Counted from the first letter of the stretch, positions 31,919 through 43,114 are shown. The stretch is DNA of 64,000 nucleotides from Lepus europaeus (GCF_033115175.1 NC_084827.1:54931201-54995200), one strand, 5' to 3'. The notes: generated from the letters alone by a model not told the origin. Numbers and translations are program-made.

Positions 31919-32236
31919 TCAGCACTGTGGCATAGCAGGCAAAGCTGCTGGCACTGGCATCCCATATGGGCGCTAGTTTGAGTCCCGGCTTCTCCACTGT
32001 TGATCCAGATCCCTGGTAATGTGCCTGGGAGAGCAGTAGACATGGCCCAAGTGCTTGGGCCCCTGCACCCATGTGGGAGACCTGGATGAAGCTCCTGGCT
32101 CCTGGCTTCAGATCAGCCCTGTTGTAGCTATTGGGACCATTTGGGGAGTGAACCAGTAGATAAAAGATATATTTCTCTCTCTGTAGCTCTGCCTTTCAGA
32201 TAGATATGTAAATCTTAAAAAAAAAAAAAAAGAGGG
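31919..32236 (+). mobile_element. C-SINE inside L1
   Basis: 'GATCAGCACTGTGGCATAGC' head, 'CATATGGGCGCTAGTTTGAGTCCCGG', short CT part and TTTCAGATAGATATGTAAATC plus A-run tail. Confidence 0.88.
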
Positions 32237-32690
32237 GGATATAGCAACTGTTGGAATTTTTACTAGAATTGCATTAATTATATAAATTATGTGAGAGAAT
32301 ATTATAAAACCATATCCTCCAATTCTTAAATATGATCTATGTACTTACTTAAATCTTCATTTTATTGCAAGGATGTTTTTTCTAGTTTCTTCAGAGACGT
32401 CTTTCCCATTTTGGGACTTAGATTTATTTCTAGATATTTAAAATATTTATTCTGCTGTAAACAGTTTCTGTTGAAAATTTTCATTTTCTATTTGTCATTG
32501 ACATATAGCGATACAGTTTTTTTATTGAGTTTAACTAGCAACTGCTGAATTCATAAATTCTAATAACATGTCTGTATAAATTGTTATCAAGATTATACAG
32601 ATAAACATCTTTAGGTTCTTTTTGATTTCCTATTTTTTTAGAGATTTGTTTACTTAGTTGAAAGTCAGAATTTTTGTTTTTTGGCTGAAA

Positions 32691-33460
32691 CAACAAATGT
32701 TTATTCTGGAGGCCAGAGTTTGGAAATGGAGGTGTCGGTGGGGGTACACTCATCCCAAGAATCGGGAGAATTTCCCTGTGTCACCAGCTTTCGGTGGCCC
32801 CAGACTTTCCTCGGCTTGCAGTTGAGACCTTCCAGTCACTGCCCATCTTCATGGGGCCTCCTCTGCTGTGCATCTTCTCCATTGCCATCCTGATAACCCA
32901 CAGTGATCACATCTCAGCATCTTTTTAGTTCCATCTTCAAAGACCTTTTTTCCAAACAAGGCCATAATGCACAGGTTGCTGGGGCCAGGCAGGGAAGAGG
33001 ATGGGCAACCTCCATACTCTGCCATGATGGGAGCCGTAGGAGTTGTGCCAACGGATTTTCAAGGTCCCATTCAAACTTGACGGCCTTAACCAACTGTGGG
33101 AGATGTTCTAGTAGTTCATCATTCCAGAGCTGACTACTTGTTGAACTGCCACTTTGTCAATTTCTTGATCTAGAAAACCGCAAGTCAGAAGTGTGCATCC
33201 AAGGGATGAGAAGACGTCCACCTTTGTAAACAGCATGCATTTCTGCAGTAGTGCTTTCCTCCCATCGGGGACACTACCCAGGACCAAAGGAAGGGAGTCT
33301 TCGTTATGGCGGTAGAAGCAATAGAACCGTAAGTATCTCCTCACAACAGTGGGCCTGGGCTAGGCCAAAGCCAGGAGTCCAGGGCTCAGTCTGCACCACA
33401 CACTCACCCCTGATACAACAGACTTTTCTTCCAGTCTGTCTTCGGTAGAAACTCTGAATG
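32691..33460. other. Intergenic DNA with unassigned old repeats
   Basis: 'GGCTGAAACAACAAATGTTTATTCTGGAGGCCAGAG' looks like the end of a common old interspersed repeat I cannot name. 'GGGCCTGGGCTAGGCCAAAGCCAGGAGTCC' (33344-33373) is a C-SINE core fragment. No exon recognised. Confidence 0.35.
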
Positions 33461-33772
33461 CAGTCTTCTGTCTCTTGGAATCTGGTTAAACAATGTTAAG
33501 TCTGTGTTTGGTAACTGCACTAGTGCGGGCACCTGTAGATCTTTATCCCTCGGTCTTTGTTCATGTTGTCGGGCTGCCTCCTGTAGTGGGTGACTACTTA
33601 CTGGATGCTGAGCAGTGTACCTGAAAACATTGTATAAATATTGTGGTAGCCTAGATGATGTTATCTTCCCCCAGAGGACATTTACGCTTGTCTGTGCCAG
33701 GAGCTTGGGCCATTAACTATCTGAATCATGTTATGCCTCCCAGGGCGGAAGAGGTTGTCAAAGGTTGGCCCG
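33461..33772. other. Intergenic DNA, nothing identified
   Basis: About 310 bases without a recognised element. Confidence 0.3.
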
Positions 33773-33956
33773 AGGGCTGGCATGGTGGCAAGCAGGCTGT
33801 GCCGCCACCTGCAGCACCAGCATCCTATACAAGTGCTGGTAGGAGTCCAGCTGCTCCACTTCCGATCCAGCTCCCTGCTAGTGTGCCTGGGAAAGCAGCA
33901 GAAGATGGCCTAGGTGCTTGGGGCCCTGCCACCCACATGGGAGACCCAAATGGAGT
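33773..33956 (+). mobile_element. C-SINE interrupted by a second C-SINE, 5' part
   Basis: 'GGGCTGGCATGGTGGCAAGCAGG' through 'CCCACATGGGAGACCCAAATGGAG'. The rest is missing except for a tail-like CTAAATAAAATCTTTAAATAAATAAG at 34314-34341, beyond the inserted copy. Confidence 0.8.
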
Positions 33957-33987
33957 CTTTTATTTATTTATTTTGAAAGGCAGAGTG

Positions 33988-34039
<52 letters not shown>

Positions 34040-34313
34040 GAGAGAGGGTGGGTCTTCCATCTGCTGGTTCATTCCCCAAATGACTGCAACAATCAGGGCT
34101 GGGCCAGGCTGAAGCCAGGAGCCAGGAGCTTCATCCGGGTCTACCATGTGGGTGCAGAGACCCAAGCACCTGGGCCATTCTCCGTTGCTCTTCCCAGGCA
34201 TGTTAGCAGGGAGCTGGATCAGAAGTGGAGCAGCCAGGACTTGAACCAGTGCCCATATGGGATGCCAGCACAGCAGGCACAGGCTTAACCTGCTGTGCCA
34301 CAGCCCTGGCCCC
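33957..34313 (-). mobile_element. C-SINE inserted into another C-SINE
   Basis: 'TTTATTTATTTATTTTGAAAGGCAGAG', a long (GA)n tract (33996-34035), 'AAGCCAGGAGCCAGGAGCTTCATCC' and head 'GCCACAGCCCTGGCCCC'. Plus-oriented SINE sequence lies on both sides. Confidence 0.9.
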
Positions 34314-34700
34314 CTAAATAAAATCTTTAAATAAATAAGTAAAAAAGCTGGCCTGGTACCTCAGCTGTCCCTTCAGGATCAGCAAACAGCTCCAGGACAT
34401 AAGTTGTCTGGAAAGCTAGGCTCATCTCTCCATCATTCCATCTCCTGTTATTTCTGAATTATCTCCCTCTACCTGGTTCATTCCCTGCTGCTGTCAGTCA
34501 AATTTTCAAAATATTTTGCCCAGCACTCCTGTTGCCTTCTGCAACAGAAGTTTTCTAAGCATTTAATCTGTATTTGCTATGAATGGGAGCATGGTTTTTC
34601 CTTCCAGTGAGCCTTATTCTTAGATGCCACAGTTGGCTTCTGTTCTCTCCCAGCGGCCTGTGCAAGCGGATCAGGCTCCAGCCACCAGGGACCTCTGCTG

Positions 34701-35035
34701 TTACATGGATAGGACCCTCCTGACTATTTCCACACAGTGGCTGTCTGGGGGCGGCTTCTTCTGACTCCCAGGCCGCAGGAACTTCACCGTAGGAATGTGC
34801 TCACTCTTGTTTTAAATGCCTGCAGCAGAGGGAAGTCAGTAAGAGCAGAAGCACTGAGCTCTTCCACCATTAAAATGGCTTCTAACAGTTGCATGTCTGC
34901 CCAGCTGAACGTGCTGCCAACGAGAAAATCCTCTCCAGGATCTCTCAAAATCTTCTCAAAGACAGGGAAGTAACGGGTTTTAGCTTTATTCAAGATTAAA
35001 TCAATATTTAATTCAGTAAGTCCATTCACAGAAGA
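34701..35035 (-). pseudogene. GSTA4-like glutathione S-transferase processed pseudogene
   Basis: The reverse complement encodes the C-terminal half of an alpha-class glutathione S-transferase, closest in my recall to rodent GSTA4. From about 35015 down it reads NKAKTRYFPVFEKILRDPGE and LLEAILMVEELSASALTDFP, then LLQAFKTRVS. A one-base deletion near 34795 follows, after which IPTVKFLRPGSQKKPPPD and a short C-terminus end in TAA at 34703-34701. Functional members have about 222 residues and start with an N-terminal thioredoxin-like domain, which is missing here. The LLQ/AFKTR join, where alpha-class genes have an intron, is continuous, so this looks like a retrocopied mRNA. Sequence down to about 34350 may be the copied 3' UTR. 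It is dead: truncated, frameshifted and with no start. Confidence 0.85.
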
Positions 35036-35084
35036 GGAAATCGCCTTTTTATTTTCCACTTAGTACTTAGAGTTTACCCCATGA

Positions 35085-35174
35085 CCTGGAAACAATGGGA
35101 TGAAAAACAAGTTTATTTTGGTGCAAAAAAACTTTGAAATTCATGCATAGTTGTTTTTTTCGTATATATGTTTT
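35085..35174. mobile_element. Partial copy of the MITE-like element
   Basis: 'CAAGTTTATTTTGGTGCAAAAAAAC' and 'GAAATTCATGCATAG' match the reverse complement of the 24836-25041 element. The other half is missing or displaced by the following SINE. Confidence 0.5.
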
Positions 35175-35516
35175 TAATTTTTTTTTAAATTTTCAATTAT
35201 TTATTTATTTGAAAGGCAGAGTTACACACAGAGAAAAGGAGAGGCAGAGAGAGAGAGGTCTTCCATCCGCTGGTTCGCTCCCCAGTTGGCACCAACAGCC
35301 GGAGTTGCGCTGATCTGAAGCCGGGAGCCAGGAGCTTCCTCTGGGTCTCCTACATAGGGTACAGAAGCCCAAGGACATGGGCCATCTTCCACTGCTTTCC
35401 CAGGCCATGGCAGAGAGCTGGATCGGAAGTGGAGCAGCTAGGACTCGAACCTGCGACCATATGGGATGTCAGCACTGCAGGCAGCAGCTTTATCCGCCTC
35501 GCCACAGTGCCAGCCC
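35175..35516 (-). mobile_element. C-SINE, full length
   Basis: T-run, 'TCAATTATTTATTTATTTGAAAGGCAGAG', 'GCCGGGAGCCAGGAGCTTCC', head 'GCCACAGTGCCAGCCCC'. Confidence 0.9.
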
Positions 35517-37660
35517 CTAAAATTTGTAATTAATTTTCAACGGATTCAATATAGGTTGTAGAAATTTAAGAACATAATGACATTCCTTCCCTTCTTCCCT
35601 TCCTCCCTCCCTCCCCACAAAGCCATGACATGCAGTGTCTATGAAGTTCTACAGACGATCCTAAACGGCTGGACAGCATTCCATCACAAGGCTGAGTCAC
35701 TGTTACACCTGTGGCTGGATATTTTGTCTGTCTCTCTATTACTCACGGTTCTCCATTACAGATGCTGGAGGCCCCACCAGTTGGTTTCAACACCCAGGAG
35801 ATTTCCTACAGAGCTAGGGAGTGGACATTATCTTTGGGAGGACAGGGACCCGAACACAGGAGCAGACAATGACCAGTCCTTCTCGAATCTTGGTGGCTGC
35901 TACCTACTGCATAGTAGCTGCAACAGAGGGGACAAGCTAGACCTTGCACCTGAGCCAATCCCCAAGAACCGAATGAGGGGTCAGGGATCAGAAGAAGAAT
36001 CAAGAGCTTCAGGGGGTAGAGATGGTGGAAGGAGGAGGCCGGAAAGGGCTTGCCTTGAGAGAAGAGGGGGCTCGGCAGGGGGTGGCTGGGGGCCACGGAG
36101 GGAGCAGGAAGATTGAGAGCGTGGGGTGCACTGACAGTGGGGGTGGAGGCTCAGGGAAGAGCCTGGCACCAGCGTCTGGGTAGGTGGGGCTCCCAGCAGG
36201 TGCACAGACCCACTCAGACGTCTGGCCACTGTCAATCCTCTGTTCAGGAGCCCCTGTGGCAGGTGTGTGGAGACGTCCGACAGGCTATGAGGTGTCAGAG
36301 GTGGAGCCTGGAGGACAAAGCTGCTGGAGTCACAGTGGTGCCCCGTGGGAGGGGCCAGAGTCGCGGGGGTCTTGGCACCCCCTCCCGGGCAGAAGAGCAC
36401 CTGGGAGCTCATGGTTTCCCCTTCGGTCTTTCCCAGCAGGCCCAGCATCCTAAGGGGCAGGGATGATCACTTTCTGATTTATCTGCCGAGCGTTCATTCA
36501 GCACCATCTGTGTCAGAAACCAGGGCGGGTGCCCCAATAATCGTAACCGCAGCGGCTGGCACTTGTTGAGGTTCCCAGGAAGTGTGCTGGGGACAGTGTG
36601 TGCTAATCCTCCTACTTGACCCCCTACCCCGTTACCACTGCTAGGATTTTGCCAGAGAAGAAATCGCGGCTTTCCTCAGCCAGAGCCAGTTGGCTCAAGT
36701 GACAGGTCCAAAATGCTTAGGGTCTGGGGACAAGAGAGGATGGCAGGGCTGCAGGCAGCTGGGTGCTGGCACTGAGCACCTGAGCAGCTCTCCCAGCCCT
36801 TACCATAGGGGCAGAGGCTGCTGAGGTTCCGGGCCTGAGCCACAGCCCTGCCTGCCACCCTTGCCTCTTAGGGACTGCTCTCTGGAGCCCAGGGGGCCTG
36901 GCAGGGCTCGGGAAGGAGGGACATCCCAGAACCACTGGGAATCGACCCAGGAATGCCTGTCTCTGGGAGGGGCTGCAGGCCTGACGTGCCAACCTCTGTG
37001 GGCCCTGCCTGAGGAGGGCACGGTGCAGAGGCATTTTAATGCCTTTTAAATACACAGTGTAGGATTAGATGCCTATTCACATGACCTTTGTCCACTCTTG
37101 CCTGCAGCCACTCATGTGTGAGTTAATAAATACTGGAGGAGCCGGGAAAGGCCAGGTGGGTGGGGCTGGGCCTTGCTGGGCAAGAGCTTTCTGAGGGGGG
37201 GAGTCTGTGCCTAGGGGCCAGGGGACCCACTTGCCTGACACACTTTGGCTTCCCTCTAATCTGCCTCTCAGGAGTCCTGCTCTGGATGCTAAGTTGGGTG
37301 GGATGGCAGGGCAAGTCTGACATCCTGGAGGTCTGGGGTTGTTTCCTAAAAGCTTGGGAACAAACTACCCATCATTGTTTTAAGCAAAAGCAGCAGCAGC
37401 ATCACCTGGGAACTTGAGAGCTGCAGGTTCTCAGGCGGGCCCCCGCATCTGCTCCACAGAGAACACCGTGGTGACTTCAGGGAAGCTGGACTAGGTAGGA
37501 AGCCCAGTGGGGCAGGAGAGCTGCCAGAGGCAGGTGTAGCTCCAACTCCATTTGACACTGTCTGGCTGGGGCTTGTCCTGTGCCTTGGTGTCCTTATCTG
37601 GAAATAGAACCTAATGGCACCTTCCTTACCTGCACCTCAAGATATAAAAATCATTAAGAT
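35517..37660. other. Intergenic DNA, largely unique
   Basis: About 2.1 kb without C-SINE. 'GGCACTTGTTGAGGTTCCCAGGAAGTGTGCTGGGG' (about 36558-36592) resembles MIR, and 'CAGCAGCAGCATCACCTGGGAACTTG' (37391-37416) resembles a MER5-type hAT fragment. Open frames at 35577-36116 (+) and 35981-36448 (-) overlap and have no recognised domains. Confidence 0.4.
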
Positions 37661-37670
37661 GGGGCTGGCG

Positions 37671-38024
37671 GCTGGCACCGCGGCTCACTAGGCTAATCCT
37701 CCGCCTTGCGGCGCCGGCACACCGGGTTCTAGTCCCGGTCGGGGCACCGATCCTGTCCTGGTTGCCCCTCTTCCAGGCCAGCTCTCTGCTGTGGCCAGGG
37801 AGTGCAGTGGAGGATGGCCCAAGTGCTTGGGCCCTGCACCCCATGGGAGACCAGGAGAAGCACCTGGCTCCTGCCATCGGATCAGCGCGGTGCGCCGGCC
37901 GCAGCACACCTACCGCGGCGGCCATTGGAGGGTGAACCAACGGCAAAGGAAGACCTTTCTCTCTGTCTCTCTCTCTCACTGTCCACTCTGCCTGTCAAAA
38001 AAAAAAACAAAAACAACAAAAAAA
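37671..38024 (+). mobile_element. Young C-SINE inserted at the head of an older C-SINE
   Basis: 'GCTGGCACCGCGGCTCACTAGGCTAATCC', 'GGTTCTAGTCCCGGTCGGGGC', 'CGCGGCGGCCATTGGAGGG', CTCACTGTCCACTCTGCCTGTC, interrupted A tail. Target duplication: AAGATGGGGCTGGCG (37656-37670) and AAGATGGGCTGGCG (38025-38038), differing by one G. The duplicated site is itself the head of the next SINE. Confidence 0.95.
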
Positions 38025-38030
38025 AGATGG

Positions 38031-38312
38031 GCTGGCGTCGTGGTGCAGTGAGCTAAGCTGCCACCTGATGCCAACATTCCATATCAGAGTGCTGGTTCAA
38101 GTCCCAGCTCCCTGCTAACATGCCTGGGAAAGCAACGGAAGATGGACCAAATGCTTGGGCCCCTGCCGTGCACGCAGGAGCCCCAGATAGGAGTTCCAGG
38201 TTCCTGGCAGTAGCTTGGCCCAGATCCAGCTGCTGCGGCCATTTGGGGAGTGAAGCAGCAGATGGAAGATCTCTTTCTCTGTCTTTAAATACACAATAAC
38301 ATCTTGGGGAAA
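38031..38312 (+). mobile_element. Older C-SINE displaced by a young one
   Basis: Head 'GGCTGGCGTCGTGGTGCAGTGAGCTAAGC', 'GAGTGCTGGTTCAAGTCCCAGC', 'GGGGAGTGAAGCAGCAGATGG' and a short tail. Its first bases also occur at 37661-37670, on the other side of the young insertion. Confidence 0.85.
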
Positions 38313-38989
38313 AATCCTTTTGGATGACACAGATGAGAATTCTTCAGAAGTGTGATGGGGCTCACTAATGGTATTAATGCCACCTGTCCCCCTCCAAATC
38401 TAAACCTCAAGGGCATGGTGGGGCGGGGAAGGGGGTCTTTAAACCAAAGGTTTCCACTGGGAACCCTCAGGCGGCTTCAGGGGTCGGCAACGTGGAGCCA
38501 AATGGAAAGGTGCCTGTTTTCTGCAGTGAACATTCAGATCCCCCAAAGCCAAGAACACAGAGCCAGCCTCTGTACCTCGGCCCCCACCCACTGCCTATGA
38601 CCCTGTTAAAGATGGGAAGGCAGCCTTTGCCGAAGGAAGGGCAATGGCACCGGGGTCAGAGTACCAAATATAGAAACCCATGCTGCCTTCCCTGCCTGAA
38701 CTTGGTCTGTCCCCACAGGGGTTTTCCACGATTGCTAATGAGTAACGGACTGTGCGTGCAGGTGTGGGGAAGGGGGTGACTTCACTCGCCTGTTTCTGGG
38801 TGGGAGGGGTGGGGACTTCATTACATCACCTCTCTTAACCTTCCGGCACCTCACTCAAGTGGTTATTAACTCCACACACAAATGGGAAGTCAGGCTGGGG
38901 GGGACGACTGGCAACGGGGGAGGGGTGTGCCCAGCATCTAAGGGGCCACACAACAGGGGCTGGCAGCACGGGCGTGGAGCTGGTGCTTA
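38313..38989. other. Intergenic DNA, nothing identified
   Basis: About 680 bases, GC-rich in places, without a recognised element. Confidence 0.35.
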
Positions 38990-39120
38990 CACGGTAGACA
39001 GGAAGAGACAGCACCATGGGGGCGATGGCTGCACATGGCGTGAATGTATTTAATACCACTGAACTGTGTACTTAAAAATGGTGATGAATTTTGGGTTAGG
39101 TATATTTTAGAATTTTTAAA
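38990..39120 (+). mobile_element. Old L1 3' end fragment
   Basis: 'GGCGATGGCTGCACATGGCGTGAATGTATTTAATACCACTGAACTGTGTACTTAAAAATGG' is the typical wording of old L1 3' UTR ends. It lies about 450 bases past the CLASP1 polyadenylation signal. Confidence 0.55.
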
Positions 39121-39584
39121 ATATGGGGGGAAAAAAGGGTTAAGGCTGCAAAGTGGCCACGGAGCCCTTGACAACTGTACTTGCTCCTCCCAACACACCA
39201 GCTCCGGCAGCCTGAGATCCCACAGGAGGGGCACTGGGAGCTGAGGGGAGAGCCACCTGCTCTCTGCAGCTCCGGGTCCTGTCTTGGGATCCCAGGTTGA
39301 GGCTTTCTTCCCGCTTCCATGCTTCCAGAAGCCAGTGTCCTTGCTGCCAAGTGCAGCAGACGGCACCCAGATGAGGAAGACCCCATGCTCACACCAGACC
39401 CCAGGGCTGCACCCCCAGCCCTCAGACCGCGCCCTGCAAGGCGCAGCTCCCAGAGCACCAGGTATGGCATTCCTTGGTTTCCCACCTGGTGGCCTCCCTG
39501 GGTCCTCTTGATGGCCACTCATGGCAGAGACCCAGCGTGGTGGGGGAAAGATGGCACTGATGCAGGAAACTGAGTTAAGTTTCA

Positions 39585-39590
39585 TTTATT
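39585..39590 (-). promoter_or_regulatory. CLASP1: CLASP1 polyadenylation signal AATAAA
   Basis: TTTATT on the plus strand gives AATAAA on the minus strand, 2.83 kb after the stop codon. Cleavage would be expected about 10-30 bases further on (near 39560-39575). It is the only canonical signal seen between the stop codon and this point. Confidence 0.7.
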
Positions 39591-40813
39591 CTAGGGCAAA
39601 CTCAAAAGGGACTTTTTTTTGTTGTTGTTTTTTTAGCAAATCCTAGCACATTATTAACAAAAAAAATCTGTACATTTGCCATGATACACTTGAAAGTGAA
39701 ACAAATAAGATATAAATACAGATATGGATGTAACATGAAAAAGCCCAAGGGGAAAAAAAACAAAAACAAACTGAAAAACCCACCCAACCTGGGGGTGTGG
39801 GGACCATGCGTGTGAACACAGTGCCAACAAAACTGTCTCAGTGGCTGATCCTTTGCAGAGTGTCTCTTGTTTGAGTTCCAAACGTGACTGTTAGCCAGGT
39901 CCTGGTGAGGCTCTCTGCAAGGCTCTCTGGCTGTTCTTGAAGGTGTGACATTAGGCGTGATAAGGAAAGGTGGCAGGGAAAGAAAAAGACTGATGAGACA
40001 AGGCCGGCCGCGTTCCCTGCACAGGGTGTCGGTAAGCTAGAGGTGAGCCATAGAAAAGGCAGGCGCGGCCCTGGGAGAAGCCGCCGGGAGAGGCCGGCCT
40101 GGAGAGGGAGGCAGCAGCTGGAGGGGAAGCAGGAAGTCAGACGACCCAGCCCCTGCACCGTGCGGGCAGCCAGGGAGGCCGGCACAGTTTGGGGTGCTCT
40201 GCTCTGTTGTGTTCTGGTGTTTCATCTAACCAGGAGCCCTGCAGGGCGGTGGCAAGGCAGCTGTCGGGCTCCGGGAGGGCGGTGGCGGTGGGCGCGACCT
40301 CCCTCCTGGTGAGGTGGCGGTGGCGGCATGCGAGTTCCCTCGGTGCAGCGGGCAGCAGTTTCAGCTTGGGGCTGAGACCTCGGAAGTGACTGTACCTCTC
40401 TCTGAGTGGGAGGCTGAGGACTGGGCAAGTGGCATCCGAGGCTTAGCCCTTGGTGAGTCCTGTGAGGACGCCAGGCGATGTTCAAGATCCTTCCAACTCC
40501 ACAGGGGGCTGTGGGGACCTTGGAGCCAAAGACCTCGAGGGGAAAGGTCCTTCTGCCTGGATCAGGCATAAAATAACTCATAAATAATCTTACCAGCACA
40601 CACATTTCTACAACAGAGGAGTAACCAGAAGATTTCAGGACTCACAGAGTGTAAAAAAGAAATCTCATTAGTGAAATATTAACAACGAAAAGTAAGGCCT
40701 GGTCCTGCCATGTTCTGAGCCAAGTAGTATTCAATATTCAACCATCTGAAATGCACCCCTGAAGTTCGCTAAACAGCAGCAGTGGAGTGCTTAACATGTG
40801 TAAGACACCCCCT

Positions 40814-40833
40814 ACACACACACACACACACAC
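40814..40833 (-). repeat. (CA)n microsatellite in the CLASP1 3' UTR
   Basis: About ten CA units on the plus strand, giving (TG)n/(UG)n in the transcript. UG-rich tracts can bind RNA proteins such as CELF or TDP-43; any such role here is only a possibility. Confidence 0.85.
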
Positions 40834-42413
40834 GCAGAGTAGTGGCCACAGCCTGGCTTCATGGTCCTGGGCATTACAAGGCCTTCATTTGCAGTGCATA
40901 TTTCCAAATAAACTGTCTTTCCCAACTTCCCCACACCAAATCTGGAGGGTCAGAGGACAGGAGGGGGATGTGGAAATCAGGGGTGAGAACCCACACTTGG
41001 GCAGCCCAGCTTTCAGTCCTAGTGGCTGCAATGGACAAAGCATTTGAATGACAACACCTCACTGGAATCAACATCAAAAGGAGCATTTTCCTCGTGAAAA
41101 AAATCAGTTCAATTCAGATCTAAAACAGAACAGTAACAGACAACAGAAGTCTTCATGATTGCATTTAAGATTTACCATTTGGCTTAAGAATTGTCTCAAA
41201 GCTTATTTAACCAGACTCTGAGTCTATACTTTTGTCAGAGCAATCAGACCCTTGAGAGGCTGGAAGAGGGCCTGGTGGCTTCATGTGCAAGGCAAGAAAA
41301 CAATTCTAGAAAGTGTGTCTGAAATGCTGCTTCTGTGCATCTGCCGCTCGTCACCATCACTTTATCCTTAGACGACGACTATTTCAACCATCAGGGAAGT
41401 ACTTTGGTTTATAAAATTTTAAGAAATGATTCTGATATATGGTTTCTCTAGACTCTTCTTTGCTGTTAATCCCAAATTAAACACAGAAGTCGAAATTTAG
41501 ATGGTAAGGTTGCTGTTATCGGGCTAACAGAACATTCTGGAAGTGGTGCAGTTCTGGCAGAGCTTGCAGGGAGTGGAGTGGAGCACTGCTGCCCCCAAGG
41601 ACGAGCTGCTGGGTGGACCCCGCCATGATGTGAGCATGAGCCTGCCTCTCCTGTATCTTCCTACTTCAGGAATGCCACTGCAGGCCTCCCTAAACGATGC
41701 GACAAATTCACCTTGATGTTCTGTGTGGACTGAAACTTGAAGAACTCTGGCCCCTGGGGGCGGCGGGGTGGGGACTCCATCTGTGGAGCTGCTCAGAAGG
41801 GCAGGCGGGGTTGACGTGGTGCTCACTCAGGCAGCCTCCCATGTGGGCACGACGAGCCGAACTCTGCACGGCTTGCTCAACGGCCATACTCGGGCTTTTC
41901 TCCTCTGCTTGCCAAGACCCAAGTCCCATTTTTAGTAGGTATCAGAGCACAACTTAAAGAAACACAGACTGCCACAGTGCAGGCTGTGACGTGGAGGGAG
42001 ACTCTGCCCCACACAGGCCATACTCACGCAAAACACGCCAAGAAGGAAGAACACAAAGGAACACCCCACCCACCCCGACCTGCTACTGACTGGGCAAACA
42101 AGCAACCCGACTTTCTACTCAGTGCTGGCACCCCACACGTGGTCTAGGATCTCAGCAGGCGGCACAAGACATGGTTAAGTATGGCTCTTTCCGTTCCCTA
42201 TTCTTTCTGTTTCGATGAAGATTGTGATACAGGCCTTGCTTCCTTTACATTCAATACCAGTAAGATTCTACACAAAAGCTGGAAGGGACCAAAATACTGA
42301 TTGTAATAAATATTTGCGGGCCTCCGTGCACTGACTGGGCAGCCGATGGGGGCGGGGAGAGGTCTCTGAGGCACCACCGCTTGCTTCTCGGTCTACACAG
42401 AGGGGCACTGGCA

Positions 42414-42500
42414 TTAGCTGTGTGTGGAGACGTCCGACGAGGAGCTGCTGTTGCTGTTGGTGGTCTGGGCCCTCTTTATGTATAAGTTGAGCAGCTTCAT
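42414..42500 (-). CDS. CLASP1: CLASP1 last coding exon (C-terminus and stop)
   Basis: The reverse complement, after a TTTCAG acceptor, reads MKLLNLYIKRAQTTNSNSSS and then SSDVSTHS and TAA. This serine-rich end with SSSSSDVSTHS distinguishes CLASP1 from CLASP2, whose tail is different. CLASP1 is a microtubule plus-end-tracking protein that promotes rescue and suppresses catastrophe at kinetochores, the cell cortex and the Golgi. Its C-terminal domain binds CLIP-170 and other partners. The exon has 28 codons plus stop and starts in phase 0, matching the preceding exon end (GSK). Confidence 0.97.
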   Translation of the reverse strand: MKLLNLYIKRAQTTNSNSSSSSDVSTHS

Positions 42501-43114
42501 CTGAAAGGACAAGACAGAAATGAACTAGCAGGGGGCAGAGCAACCCCTCAGGTTCTCAGCTGAGAGCCCGCCACTCATCACAGGCCTCTGCCCAGCGCTG
42601 GGGCCACAGGATGGAGTCAAGGCGGGGCTGGGGAGGGACAGGGCTGCAGCCCAGTGGTTCCCTCAGAAACATGGGAGAGGCAGAGTGAGGATGCAGTGCT
42701 GCTACAGGGAGCAAGATGCAGGCCAGGGTCAGAGGTCAGATGTTCTCCACTCCTCTGTGGAAGTGATTCCTTACCACAGCCCAGCCCCAGCCACTGCACC
42801 TCTGCCACTGCATGGGCACTTGTCTTACCACCTCATCCTCACCCAGATGACTTCGTTCCTCCCCACCAGCTCTCCTGAGGCTTTAGCATATATCAGTCAG
42901 CCTCAGAAAACCCCAGGGACTGATCTGGGTGCCCTACCTCCACACCCAAATCCTAAGTGCCCAAGTCCCTTATACAAAATGGTGCAGTCAACACACGACC
43001 TATGCACATTCTCCCTTGTGCTTTAAGGCCTTTCCCAATGGCTCACAGAACAATGTCAGTGCTATGGAAACAGCCATTGCACTGTGTTGTTTAACAAATG
43101 ACAAGGAAAAAAAT

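Larger units (their letters stand above)
30700..32690 (-). mobile_element. Old L1 copy on the minus strand, split by SINEs
   Basis: 'GTAGTGTTGTATTGCATGAATACGCC', 'GGGAGTGTGGGTACTATGAATAAGG', 'GTGTATACATGGGAGTGAAATTACTGC', 'TTTAATTTGTATGTTTCTGATTACTGATGAGG' and, after the SINEs, 'GAATTGCATTAATTATATAAATTATG' and 'GACTTAGATTTATTTCTAGATATTTAAAATA' follow antisense L1 ORF2/3' UTR order. Interrupted at 31212-31561, 31787-31838 and 31919-32236. No frame survives. Confidence 0.6.
39570..42413 (-). other. CLASP1: CLASP1 3' untranslated region
   Basis: Transcribed region inferred from the stop codon (42416-42414) down to the first canonical polyadenylation signal. It is about 2.84 kb long and has no C-SINE, which is striking in a window with roughly one C-SINE per 1.3 kb. 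It includes a (CA)n tract at 40814-40833 and several AT-rich blocks. A scan found no earlier AATAAA on the minus strand. Its extent is an inference; no transcript evidence is available. Confidence 0.75.

Noticed and set aside
35577..36448. Overlapping open frames of 155-179 codons on opposite strands as a possible gene
   Set aside because: No family motifs, no paired splice sites, GC-rich local composition explains the lack of stops.
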